DNA of 64,000 nt, from contig NC_135250.1 of assembly GCF_964204865.1 (NCBI RefSeq), positions 24,357,395 through 24,421,394 on the forward strand, read 5' to 3'. The notes beneath the pieces were generated by a model that saw only the letters and a program-made list of their open reading frames with translations, ran no database searches and had not been told where the DNA came from. Source of the stretch: Styela clava. Taxonomy: Eukaryota > Chordata > Ascidiacea > Stolidobranchia > Styelidae. The first letter of the stretch is position 1. Each line of letters starts with the position of its first letter. Below are positions 27,660 to 38,775 of the stretch, one piece after another. The translations under genes were made by a program, and so were the position numbers.

Positions 27660-30600
27660 ATGAAGCTAATATGTGCAGGACTTCCGAAAACAGGCACGAA
27701 AACTATCGCAGAAGCTTTAAGAATACTTGGATATAACGTGCATGATGTATTCGAGCAGTTTATGAAGGACAGGGAACTGTGGGACAAGGTGACGTTAATC
27801 ATAGTGCAGTGTAGGGTTGTGGAGGAAAATTTGCAATCGACTACGACTTTCAGTTGAAAAAAATTGGACACCGAATACGGATTGTAAAAAAATTGGTATT
27901 CCCTTTGTATGTGTACCAGGTTAAGGTTAGGTCATGATCTTATTCCGATTTTCTATATTTTAGTTTTATTACGAGTTCGGGGACAAAAACCTGAGCATAT
28001 GCAAGTCTCCTTTAATTAGTTCTGGGTACCTGTAAGAAAATTTTGACTTCTATTTTCATCATTGAATGTATGAAATTCCGACTTCCAACCCGGGTAGTTT
28101 AAAACTACGACTCTAGCTCCGACATAAGTAAGAACATCCCAAACCTTGTCTCCACAATCCCGTTACTCGGCTCCGGTCGCGACCTTTTTAATTTTATCAT
28201 TACCTAATCAGATAGTCAACAACACAGTTACCACAGAAGATTACCAACGGGTTCTTGGAGACGTTGATGCAGTGATGGACTGGCCTGCAGTTGCAGTTTG
28301 GGAACAAATTATGGACGCATTTCCCGATGCTAAAGTGGGTAATTGGTAAAACTAAATACTTTAACTAGAATTCTCCATGAATTGTATCTATAATAAAAAT
28401 TGGATTACGGATACTAGACGTGTATCTACGTAGGTGGGCTATAAATGTGCTGAATAAACGAGGTTGTAGTTAAAGGTCGTCCCTCTATCACAAACTATAT
28501 TAAATTGCATTGGCTTAAATTTCACCTTATAAATAAACTATTCTGACCCGTTTTGATGTCCTAGTTTTCGCATTTTCTTTTAATTGCAATGTTTATTAAA
28601 TTTGTTTTTAACAGTCATTTGTTTTGCGATGATTTATTAATGTTGTTTTTACCTATCTTGACTGTTTTACATACAGGTCATACTGATGGTCCGTTCAAGC
28701 GAAGATGAATGGTACAAAAGCATGAAACGTCACTCGGGAATCATTAATAAATATGTGCCGTATGTAATATCTTTATTCATAGAAAATAAAATAAATTAAA
28801 GCGACGCAATTGAAACCGACAGTAGGAACTTTCGTTTGAAGAGTAATGCAGTTCTAGGGCCAGGATGGCATATGATACGATCTATCACTTTTTTGCCTAT
28901 CGTTATAACAGTTGTCAATGTAATGTCCTAATAACAACTCGATGATACATTGCTCACTTCGATTTTATATAGAGTGGTAAGAGTCGCGATCAACAATGTC
29001 TGGTTTGACTTCACAGTGTTAATACATATCATAGAAAAATCTTAGTCTTCTTTTAATAGCTTACCTAGAATGAATTTCATAAATAAAGCGCATTCTTTCG
29101 AATTTCTTGTTCGATAGAAGAGGTTTTGCCTAACCTGCCAATATAAATGTGCTACATCTACAGATAAATAATGAAAGCTAATACACTCATTATGAGCTTG
29201 TCAATAACAAAAATACCTTGAAATCTTATTGGGCACGAAATGAATCTATGATGGATAGTTTTGTTAAATTGTTATTGTTGTTGTTAGCATTCCTTTTTCT
29301 TTTGTTGTTGTCTCTTTAACTAGTGGACTCCACTTTGAAATTTAGCAGCGGTCAAAGATTGTTGTTGTCGCCCGAAGGCAACCACTTTATTTCTTTCAAA
29401 AATGTTTCAAATCGTTTTTTAAGTTTTGAAGTTATGTGTAATGCTGTCATCAAAATTATAATTCGCAATGTGTGGTAGTTTGGCCAACGCATTGCAGCGA
29501 TTTGTTGTCCAGAAGTTCTTTGATAGGGAAGACTACCGGTAGTGTAGGATACGATACTACTTCGTTTTGATGTTCGTGTATGTATATTTGAGTACATCTG
29601 TCTTGTTTTCAGAACAAATGAAACAATACAGCAAATTCTGTTTGGCCTGGTGTCTGGACCAGTTGCAAGTCAATTTTATAAACTCGAGACAGCGTTCTGT
29701 TCTGCGTGCCTTGGTATACCAAGGATGTATGGATCCGTTGTAACAGAAACATTTCTACGGTAAGAACATTGATATGCATTTCATGTTCGTTCTCCGCGTG
29801 GTGGAGCTCTTGACTCGGTATATAAAAGAATGTGAAGGGGTTTGGTATCCCCTCAATCAAGGATTGTTAGCAAACCCGTTCTTGTTTTGTTATATACATC
29901 ATACCACGGCAGCAAGTATAGGTAACGTGCATCGTAGCTGGCGACTAGCGTGTCATGTTAATGCAGCTTACGTGGTGTTTCCCCGAAAATAAGACCTAGC
30001 CTTAATTTTAATAATGATTTTAATATAAGCCCTCCCCTTAAAATAGGACCTAGTCAATAGCTCACATTTATTTTTTTGACCTATTCGATAGTAAGAAATC
30101 TCTCCTACACTTTTTAAATGAATAACAATCTATGTTTAGCGGTTATTTCATGAAAAACGTGTTATTTATAAGTAGATGGATATCGGTTTTCATATTTTGT
30201 ATATTTAAAAATCTCGTAATTCTCTACTTTATAAATAATTTTGTTTTTGATAAATGAAAATAAAAGCCATCCCCCAAAATAAGCCCTAGTGTTGTTTTTC
30301 GAAAGAAAATTGAAATAAGGCCGTGTCTTATTTTCGGGGGAACACGGTATTCTGAAATGAGGGAACATGTTGTTCTTTAGTTGATACAAAAGAGAATGCG
30401 TTCTTAAAAGTTTTAATCCCACCACTGTATATAAGTATACAACGTGTATAGAAAACCGGATAACCCTAGAGAAAATAAATATTTGTAACACGGCTCTGAG
30501 AACTTGCTTAGAAAAGAAGCAAAAAGAGTTGGATCTAACGTTTGGAATGAATATATCTATCCTGAACGTTTCACTTATTCGGTATGTTTCAGATCTCGGT

Positions 30601-30896
30601 ATCGCCAACACAATTCTTACGTGAAGTCGACTTGTCCTAAGGGAAAATTACTGATATACAACGTTAAAGAAGGCTGGGAACCACTTTGTCAATTTCTGAA
30701 CAGAGAAATCCCAGATCAGACGTTTCCAAAAGTTAATGTTAAAGGAGATCTCACTCGAAAAATGGTGAAGAATAATTGGAAATATGATTGTGGTTTGAAA
30801 CAAACAATCAGTAAGCAAAGGAGAATACGACTGGCTAAAATATGCTTTGTACTTATTGCGTTAATATCTTGTCTAGTGTACAATCTGATGAAATAA
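27660..30896 (+). CDS. S1: membrane-anchored sulfotransferase-like protein (PF17784 type), intact
   Basis: Five exons: 27,660-27,788, 28,212-28,334, 28,677-28,759, 29,613-29,759 and 30,593-30,896. Introns are in phases 0, 0, 2, 2 and all have GT..AG ends. The 261-aa product starts MKLICAGLPKTGTKTIAEAL. PKTGT (residues 9-13) is the phosphosulfate-binding loop. DAVMDWPAVAVW (62-73) and VILMVRSSEDEWYKS (85-99) are typical of the Sulfotransferase_4 family, and Arg90/Ser99 are the likely 3'-phosphate contacts of the PAPS donor. About 20 hydrophobic residues near the end (KICFVLIALISCLVY) predict a single C-terminal membrane anchor, so it is probably a Golgi or ER enzyme with its bulk on one side. 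Substrate is unknown. AATAAA overlaps the region just after the stop (30,898-30,903). The introns carry a partial dispersed repeat, a shared intronic repeat and a TIR element. S2 is the next copy, about 1.2 kb downstream on the same strand. Confidence 0.87.
27899..27986 (+). repeat. Truncated GGTTAGGG-type repeat in S1 intron 1
   Basis: It holds TGTGTACCAGGTTAAGGTTA and TTATTACGAGTTCGGGGAC, then stops. The right half of the element is missing. Confidence 0.65.
29340..29580 (+). repeat. Intronic repeat shared with M2 intron 1
   Basis: The order GGTCAAAGATTGTTGTTGT, TTTTGAAGTTATGTGTAATG, GTCATCAAAATTATAA and GGATACGATACTACTTCG is matched by 47,705-47,915 (GGTTAAAGATTGTTGTAAT, GAAGTTTTAGGTGATAACG, GTCATCAAATTTAAAA, GATACCGATACTACTCCG). 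Identity is moderate, so this is an old dispersed element. No ends or coding frame were found. Confidence 0.45.
29973..30351 (+). mobile_element. TIR element copy B in S1 intron 4, TA target site
   Basis: The left end reads GTGTTTCCCCGAAAATAAGA and the right end is its inverse, TCTTATTTTCGGGGGAACAC. Flanking TA on both sides (TTA before, TA after CACGG) fits a TA-inserting family. About 380 bp, no transposase frame. Copy A at 16.8-17.2 kb is inverted relative to it. It sits wholly inside intron 4 and leaves the splice sites of S1 untouched. Confidence 0.7.
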
Positions 30897-31646
30897 TAAT
30901 AAATTTTACTGCCGAGTAGATTTACAAAATTCTCTTGCGAACTTGCTACAACCGGCACCTTATAATGTTACTGATCACCGAGCTAGAAATTCGATCGTTC
31001 TGTCCTAGGCTAATTTAATTGATCAGCTACCTGATCCTTATTGGCGTGTATAGTACCACGGTACAATTTTAATCAATCAATATGTTTGCTGGCCAACTTT
31101 TTCAACCAATATTTCAATAGAAGCATGTCAGATATGGTTTTCTTCAGTTTTCTCTCTCGGTATTATATTATTCATTTTAATAAGTTATACATGGTAAATT
31201 ATGTAATGGTTATTCAATTTAAAACAGATTGAAAGTATCAGCCATACCGCCGTGCTCGAATTGATTATTAGACTTGAAATTTCCGCGCTTCAGGCCCGTC
31301 GAACAATTATATATATTATAATATGTTGCGTATACGTAATGGTCACGTCAACCGCCTGGAGGTTGAATAATTTGGTAATCTTTGTACCGGAAAAATAGCT
31401 TAATGCTGGCATAGTATCATGGTAGTGGCATAAACATCTTCATCGCTGCTTAAATAGTTCAGTTTTTTAGAGGCAAGAGATAAACTTAGTTAGCTCGAGT
31501 ATCAGACTATCTTATTATATTTTGGTTATGCCCAAGGGATTTATTCTATCGTCCTTCTAGTTTTTAGGCTACGGAGACTGTGCGGAGACATTTGAAGTTA
31601 TCGGATGATTTACTAGCACATACATTTCGTTGAAGCTCCACTACGA

Positions 31647-31857
31647 CAGGGTGTTCAAAAAATAACGCAAAATTAACAGAAGTTAAGATGAAATGCTACC
31701 TAAAACATTCAACGAATGACACCTTTTAACAGTATTGAATTACAGTGAAAAATGCCATTCAAACATTTCACGACTGACGCTTTTTAACAGTTACTTTTTT
31801 AACGTTGCCATGACGAAAAATTTCACCTTAATTTTGCGTAATTTTCTTAACACCTTA
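31647..31857. mobile_element. Short TIR element (MITE), about 210 bp
   Basis: The left end is CAGGGTGTTCAAAAAATAAC and the right end, read inverted, is CTAAGGTGTTAAGAAAATTA. Both continue into GCAAAATTAA. Internally there are two direct copies of a block with ACATTCAACGAATGACACC and ACATTTCACGACTGACGCT, each followed by TTTTTAACAGT or close to it. No target-site duplication is visible, and there is no coding frame. Confidence 0.55.
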
Positions 31858-32128
31858 GTGCGGTCTTAGTGCGGTATTTCGTTACCCAGCGATCCATGAT
31901 CGTCTGAAAATTCGGCAGTGTAAACAAAACTATCGATCTGTGAAACTTTCTGTTGTTCTGAAGCTCAATATTGACACAAATTGTAGTTTGCAGGTCATCG
32001 GCTATTGAGTAAATATCCTAACCAAACGAAAATGGACAAAGGTTCGTTTTAATAAGTAAAGGGTTCGGATAAAGAATTCGGATCACGAATTCAATCCTGA
32101 GTAAACTTAGTGGAAATAGTCTATCGCT

Positions 32129-35007
32129 ATGAAGGTAATATGTGCAGGACTACAGAAAACTGGCACAAAAACTATCGCAGAAGCTTTAAGAATACTTGGA
32201 TATAACGTACATGATGTGTTCGACCAGTTTATGCTGGACAGAGAACTGTGGGACAAGGTAACGCTAGTCTTGGTATTGGAAGTATCGTGAGTGTAACTTT
32301 GGTATGCAATCTCAGCGTCATGAAACTACTTTGGTACGTGATTTCACTTGCTTAACGTCATTGATTAAGGCATTCTTATAGAATTCAGTTCCTAACCCTG
32401 TCATCGCTGGGTTAGGATTAAGTCAGAGGTGGGCAATTACCCTTCTGAGTGGGCCATTTACACATCCTAGACTTGATTACTAGGCTCAAAACTATGAATA
32501 GAAAACAGTTTATTTACAAAAGGTAGTCCAACAGCTAGGCTAACGTTTATATTAATAAGAAGCACAATGTAACAATTGGGTTCATTTTGACGTTATTTTC
32601 ATCGATATTTTCAACGAAAATTTATATCCACGAAAGCATAGTCGAAATTTTAGCACACATAAATGGGCCGGGTGAAACACTTCGGTGCCGTAAATTGGCT
32701 ACCCGTGGGTTAGAGTAATACTAAAATCACTGCGACCATACACTGAGATCGCATACCGAAGTCGCACCGTTTTGGGTTTCAAGCGCGACGTCTTAATTAA
32801 GTTGATGTATCATTTGAAACCTAGATTGTAGCCAACACAGTTACTGTGGAAGATTATCAACGAATTCTCGGAGATGTTGATGCAGTAATGGACTGGCCAG
32901 CAGTTGCAGTATGGGAACAAATCATGGAAGCATTTCCCGATGCTAAAGTGGGTAATAGGTCAAACTTAACAATTTGTTTATTTACTGGTAGGTGGTACGC
33001 GTTGTTATGCAGATAGCATCTCTAAATCTTGTCCAAACAAGATTATTATTATTTTCAGTAGATAACGCATGACAATGTGAGATATCTTGTTTATTAGAGA
33101 ATTAATCTCAACTATGCCTGCCTCGCTTGTTATATTCATTCCACTTCAAGGTGGTATACGAAACACAGCTGATTATTCAAATGCTCAAAAAGGGAATTGG
33201 AAATCAAATCTTACCGCCATGACAATTTGTATTGGTACCAGGAAGGCCACAGTTGAGTGTTCTCTGTCGGAAAGATGTTCGACTAGTCTGACGTCACAGC
33301 ATTGTCACGTGACCCAATATTCACATGGTGAAATAGGGTGATTTTCCACACAACGACAATTTAGTTAATCAATCCATTAGTACTCTTCGTGTCCAATACT
33401 ATAGGATTGGGTGTCTTCACTCCATCAAATATCTCGCGGGCTTTTGTCTGTGTTGTTCCTAGTTTATAAAGTTAAGGGTTTACATAATTGAAATCTTAAA
33501 ATGAAATCTTTTCTTGAAATCTTTCATCGATACTTTTCGTTTTTGTTATTTTCAGGTTATATTGATGATTCGTTCGAGTGAAGATGAATGGTACAAAAGC
33601 CTGAAAAATCACTGTGAAATTATAAATAAATATGTACCGTATGTATTATTTGTCTTTTTGTAAAAACATACCTATCCAAGGCAACGTTGAGGAAACTAGT
33701 CAATTGGTTAATTATTAAAGAAAGTAGTTGATCCAATTGAATTTGAACTAAATCAAGAAGCGCATTACGTTTTGATAAAGGCTCGTTACAGTATTTCAAA
33801 GGCGATACTTTTGCGGTTCATTTATTCGGTTAAATATTATTCTAAAATCAGTTTAAAAAGATACGGATTGAATAATGAGTCCGTACAATAATAATTATTT
33901 ATCTATAGAGCAATGTTAGTTGGATAATTTGCCAAATTGGCATATATTTAAAGCCATAATAATATTTGAAAAATCCTTATAACTGCCTGATAAAATTTTT
34001 TCTATGATTTATAACATTTCTTCAATTGACCCTAGAAGTTCCCCATGTATAAGACGTTTTGCAACTTTGCCCTGGAGAAAGTTCTGTATGAACAGCCTCA
34101 TAGAACTAGAAATATACCAATTGTGGACGATTATTTCTTTTTCATTCACTGTATTTAGATGGGAATCTACCTGACACCACATTCTATCACCTGCGATACC
34201 AGTATAATATACTCATAATTAAAATTATTATTTTCAGATCAAACGAAACCTTACAGCAATTTCTATTCCATGTAGTATCTGGGCGGGTTGCAAGTCACTT
34301 TTATAAACTCGAGACAGCATTTTGTTCTGCGTGCCTTGGTATACCGAGAATGTATGGATCCGTTCTGATAGAAACATTTTTAAGGTAAGAATATGGGTAT
34401 CATGAAACCTGGCACCTTGATCCAAGGTTGCTTTTTCTATTATCGGTTGCGATAGTTGTCCTCAAATTGTCCAGATTTGATAATATTTCTGCATCATATC
34501 TTTCCGGGCGCTCCAGAAGTTCTAATATGGAGGTAACTTATTTTGTTTGTCTACTTTACATCAAGTCGTGTAAAGGGACCGATGGGCAGGGGGCATATTC
34601 ACTTGGCTAATAATTTTCCGCAACCAGATACCCACAAGCGCAAAAATACGAAGTTACTCCCGAAGAGACCGGAGTGATAATTTATGTTGATATATTGTTT
34701 CAGATCTCGGTATCGCCAACATAATTTGTACGTCAAATCAACTTGTCCGAAAGAAAAATTATTGATATACAACGTTAAGGAAGGCTGGGAACCACTTTGT
34801 CGATTTCTGAACAAAGAAATTCCAGATCAAGCGTTTCCGAGGGAGAATGTTAAAGGAGATATCACAAGACAAATGATGAAAAATAATTGGAAATATGATT
34901 GTGGATTTCAAGAAACAATGCAAAAACAAATGAGGATACGATTGGCAAAAATATGCTTTGTGATTGTGGCGATTATATCGTGTTTAGTGTATTATTGGAT
35001 GATATAA
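32129..35007 (+). CDS. S2: membrane-anchored sulfotransferase-like protein, intact
   Basis: Five exons: 32,129-32,257, 32,825-32,947, 33,556-33,638, 34,238-34,384 and 34,704-35,007, with the same sizes and intron phases (0, 0, 2, 2) as S1. The 261-aa product starts MKVICAGLQKTGTKTIAEAL. The phosphosulfate loop has Gln where S1 has Pro (QKTGT), a variant also seen in S3, S4 and S5. DWPAVAVW, the RSSEDEWYKS block and the C-terminal hydrophobic anchor (KICFVIVAIISCLVYYW) are conserved. All splice junctions are canonical and there is no internal stop. The gene is convergent with the broken copy S4. Intron 1 contains an hAT-like remnant and intron 4 a partial dispersed repeat. Activity with Gln in the loop is an inference. 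The family assignment is firm. Confidence 0.86.
32424..32707. mobile_element. Possible hAT-like MITE in S2 intron 1
   Basis: The left end CAGAGGTGGGCAATTAC and the inverted right end CACGGGTAGCCAATTTAC are partly complementary, with GGGCCGGGTG-type sequence inside. Flanking 8-mers do not match well, so the call is tentative. Confidence 0.4.
34505..34612 (-). repeat. Partial GGTTAGGG-type repeat, inverted, in S2 intron 4
   Basis: GGGCGCTCCAGAAGTTC, CTACTTTACATCAAGTCGTG and CATATTCACTTGGCTAA are the reverse complement of the right half of the dispersed repeat. The half with GGTTAGGG is absent. Confidence 0.65.
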
Positions 35008-35733
35008 TGATTAAGAGATGCATTATTAGCAGTTGCAACCTCCTAATTTTTTTAATCAACTTGTAGTCAATTTTTATTGTAGTGAGGTGCAATTTAGTGA
35101 GATCACACATGATTTTTATTTTTGAAAAATTATAATTATTTTTTATTGGAATTATTTGATTTTTGACACAATATTAAAGATGTCATTCTGCTTGATTAAA
35201 TTAACAATTTCGCTCCAATTGTGAGAGTTGCTGTAATTGGTTCTTGTCGAACGCAATATTTTAAACAGAAATGCATGTTCACAGTAAGATGGTACAAACA
35301 TATATATCAGTCGAAAAAAACACGAGTACATTTTACACGCGACGAAACAAACATGAGCAGTTGCAAGTCTATATTTCTTTTAGGAGTTACTCAAATATGC
35401 TACCAACAAGCATCAGGTTGTAATATGTAAAATGTGACTATTGTTTCTGAATTGGTAGAGAGTGACCGCTTGTGGATGCCAGGTTTATGTAAGCCTTTCT
35501 ATTAGAGTCTGACAAATGATACCCGAAAATGATATATGTTTGCATTAAGACTTAATTGAATAAATCAGGCTAAAAACACAATTCCCATTTTGTATCCAGT
35601 CATTGCAGCTTCACACCCAAGCCTCATCCTGCCAGACAGTTGAAAATTTCTTTAATTTTAAACTTTATTATTTTAACCCTTTTACACCCATTAATATATC
35701 ATCAAATAAATCATACATAAATTTAACCTTACA

Positions 35734-37068
35734 TTATATAATATACCAAACAAAAAATAGCGTGATGAGAACAAAACAGATTTCAGCCATCCTCCAAAGT
35801 GTTTGTCTTTCTACTGTTTTTTGGAATCCACAGTCGTATTTCCATTTATTGTTCATAAGTTTCTTCATTATTTCTCCTTTAACATTTACCTTTGGAAACG
35901 TTTGTTCTGAGATTTCTTTGTTTAAAAACCTACAAAGTGGTTCCCAACCTTCTTTAACGTTGTATATCAATAATTTATTTTCGGGACAAATAGATTTGAC
36001 GTACAAATTATGTTGGCGATACCGAGATCTAAAAAAGATAAAAAAAAATAGGCTTGGCATCTATTACATAGCAGGTGTGTTCAATCTTTAATACAGAGAG
36101 GCCAGATACAAATGACTGCGTGAAGCCGCGGGCCGCACCTTTATTCAAAGTTGCAGGCACACATATTTTGGTTATTGATCTTATGACAAGCGTTCGGTTT
36201 GCAGGTATGAACATAGGAAATGGAATTACTCGCACATGCCGGATCGAACTAAACTAAAAACTCGTTTCGCGGGCCGTACGCCGTTTGTACAATTTTTCGC
36301 TGCGGGCCGCAGGTTGCACACCCGTGAAGTAGAAAATGGAGACTAACCTCCGTAAAAATAAATTTTCATGAATGTCAACACATCTAAATTAATTGGCAGA
36401 AACTCTTACGTAAGTATGGGTCGGAAAGAATTTACCGTGAACCGACTTTTCTATCTCTTAAATTCGAAATCGGTTGTACATTTTTACCAAGAGATATTTA
36501 GCAAAATATCCACTGCGTGACCAGTAATCATACCCTCACCTCAGGAATGTTTCTGTCATTACAGAGCCATACATTCTCGGTATTCCAAGACAGGCCGACA
36601 TAAACGCTGTTTCAAGCTTATAAATTCAGCTAGCTAATGGACCAGCTATTACATGAAATAGGAGTTGTTGCATTATTTCATTCGTTCTGAAAATAAAAGA
36701 TAATATTTCTTTAATCGTTGATTTGTAGACCATGCGCTGTTGCTGCGTACGTACTGAACCCTCATAAGTGAGAGGTTTCATTATTTTTGCAATCAGTACA
36801 TTTGCACCAGCGTACTTTTGCGTTCGCGCACATGTGCAACAATAGACAAGTGCACCCGCAGTTTTCAGCACCCACATACAGATTGCACCCATAACCGCTC
36901 TCAGGTACATTTCCATTTACGTAGACTACTTTTGCACCAACAGGCATCAGCACTCTTGGCTGCAAATTTACAGTCAAGGTGCTGAATGCTTTCATCTTTC
37001 AATGTAAGTAAAATGACAAGAATACATTTTGTCCCGGTTTTCTGGAGCCCTGCACATATTATTTTCAT
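35734..37068 (-). pseudogene. S4: broken sulfotransferase-like copy
   Basis: Only three exon remnants remain. The first (37,020-37,068) starts MKIICAGLQKTGTK and then diverges after about 15 codons, with no donor. The second equals exon 4 (36,540-36,686). It keeps both splice sites, but a TGA at 36,626-36,628 replaces the Gln codon before the conserved Tyr-Lys. The third equals exon 5 (35,734-36,028) and is open, with a good acceptor and a hydrophobic tail (ICFVLITLFFVW). Exons 2 and 3 are gone, replaced by about 300 bp of unrelated sequence (36,690-37,000). An hAT-like element sits in the former intron 4. The upstream flank is alike to that of S5, so S4 and S5 share a promoter ancestry. Confidence 0.85.
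36072..36326. mobile_element. hAT-like MITE in S4 intron 4
   Basis: Left end CAGGTGTGTTCAATC and inverted right end CACGGGTGTGCAACCTG are partly complementary. The interior repeats GCGGGCCGCA-type patches at both sides. The flanking 8-mers differ, so it may be old or its end positions slightly wrong. Confidence 0.5.
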
Positions 37069-37413
37069 TGCGATATCGGTGATATAGGTGAGAATACACA
37101 ATTTTTAAAACAAACTTGGTTTTGTCAACATTTCTACGTATCACTACAGAGCTTCCGAGCGTATAAGCCTTTATTACCTTTCACGCAGTCCAGTCACTAT
37201 CGATATTATCAGCTTAGCAATAAAATTGAAGGCTGCATAAAATTTCACAATCCTGTGACAAGTATCAAATGCATGCAAATTACAATACCAATATATACTG
37301 TGTACTGTATATGACTTTTGTAGAGACACGTGAAGAAATCATTAGTTTGAATGTCACTCTACCTTACGCAATAAAAATAAAAGTTACGATATCAACTTCA
37401 TAATGTAATATAC

Positions 37414-37833
37414 AGGGTGGCCCAAAAGTAGGTATACAGTTATTAAACTATTTTATATGCTTTGAAGCTACTTGCAGTTCACTTTATGTTACTTGTTAAG
37501 TACCACAAAAAATGCTTATTTTTTAGATAATAAATCTAGTGTGAATTTTGCATTAGTTTTCTAGCTGCTTGGAAGGTAATACATTTTGTAAATCTTTAGC
37601 CAACAGTCACTCATCATAGAGCGTTCATTTCTTCAGTATGGATAAGTAGTTAAATTTAGGTATGATTTGCATTTTACATCAACCGACAGAATGACAAGGA
37701 GATTAACCCACGAAATGAGGTGCAAAATTGCTGTTTGGCAAGAAGCATATAAATCAGTAAGGAAACTCGCTATGATGAGTACCAGAAAAGCAAATAAAAA
37801 TTAAAAGTGTATACTTACTTTTGAGACACCCTG
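37414..37833 (+). mobile_element. Mariner/Tc1-like deletion derivative with TA target site
   Basis: Ends are CAGGGTGGCCCAAAAGTA and, inverted, CAGGGTGTCTCAAAAGTA, with TA on each side (37,412-37,413 and 37,834-37,835). At 37,691-37,804 a 37-codon frame begins MTRRLTHEMRCKIAVWQEAY and continues KSVRKLAMM. It looks like the first helix-turn-helix of an IS630/Tc1/mariner transposase, and the rest has been deleted. The equivalent flank of S5 (about 59,500) lacks the element, giving an empty site. Confidence 0.75.
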
Positions 37834-38544
37834 TATGTATACATATCACATTGTCCTCACTCCTAAGTTTTTTGAAACAAAATTTTATGGAATGACTACT
37901 AATTATTAATATTATTTGATGATTGTTTTATAGTCATTACAAATTTTGATTATTTTCATACGTTCCAATTCAATTTTTTTTGCTTCGGGCTACTATTGTC
38001 GGACTCGGCCACGGTTCGCGCTAAAAAAATAAACCGATTATGTTTTGGCGTTCGATTTTCATTGACAAGCACGTTTTTGAATTCTTTATAGCATGTATTG
38101 CTACTGTTATTAAATTAAACTGCTTTTTATATCCTGTGGGCATAAGCGTGAGGCACTGATTGACCAGTTCGTGTGAGGCTTTCTTTCTTCAATCGAGTAA
38201 AGTTTCATCCCTTGTTTTGTAGTTTGTAAATGAAATTTCTATCTGTGCCTTTTCACAATAAAGATTATATGCACTGGTCTTCAGAAAACTGGCACAAAGT
38301 CTATTGCGAAAGCGTTGAGAATACTTGGTTATAATGTGCATGACTTGTACGAGCAATTTTTCCGCGAAAAAGAATTATGGGACAAGGTAACTGAAACATT
38401 TGGAAAAGGAAAATAACATTTAGTTTTATGTAAAGCCTGGCAGGATAAAGTATCTCTCATGAAAATATACATTAGTATGACGGAAGCTGTTGTTAATGGC
38501 TTCGATACAAAAGTGGACTCAGAATAGGTTACGATTTGCATATT

Positions 38545-38775
38545 TATTCCGGGGGAGAGGAAAGCCGTTAGGACGGCTCAACCATATGACGAACCTCGGC
38601 CAGCGGTTACGTAAACCCACCTACGGCGGCGAGGAGTCCAGCAATCCTCTCGCACATGACCATCCCACATGGGATTAGAACCTGCGAACCCACGCATGGT
38701 AATCAGAGGTGCGGTGGCGAGCGTATTCCTAACGCTTAGCACGATGAACCACACCGCCGTGTCGGTTCACTGTCG
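38545..38775 (-). mobile_element. tRNA-derived SINE in S3 intron 1
   Basis: Read on the minus strand it starts ACACGGCGGTGTGGTTCATC (an A-box-like segment) and about 95 bp later has GGTTCTAATCC, a good B box (complement at 38,672-38,682). The GC-rich body CTCGCCGCCGTAGGTGGG follows. The A-to-B distance is stretched by an extra arm, as in a Leu/Ser-like tRNA head. No poly-A is clear at the 3' side. Confidence 0.7.

Noticed and set aside
31238-31256. ATACCGCCGTGCTCG as a SINE fragment
   Set aside because: Resembles the head of the SINE at 38.5 kb but is too short to separate from chance.
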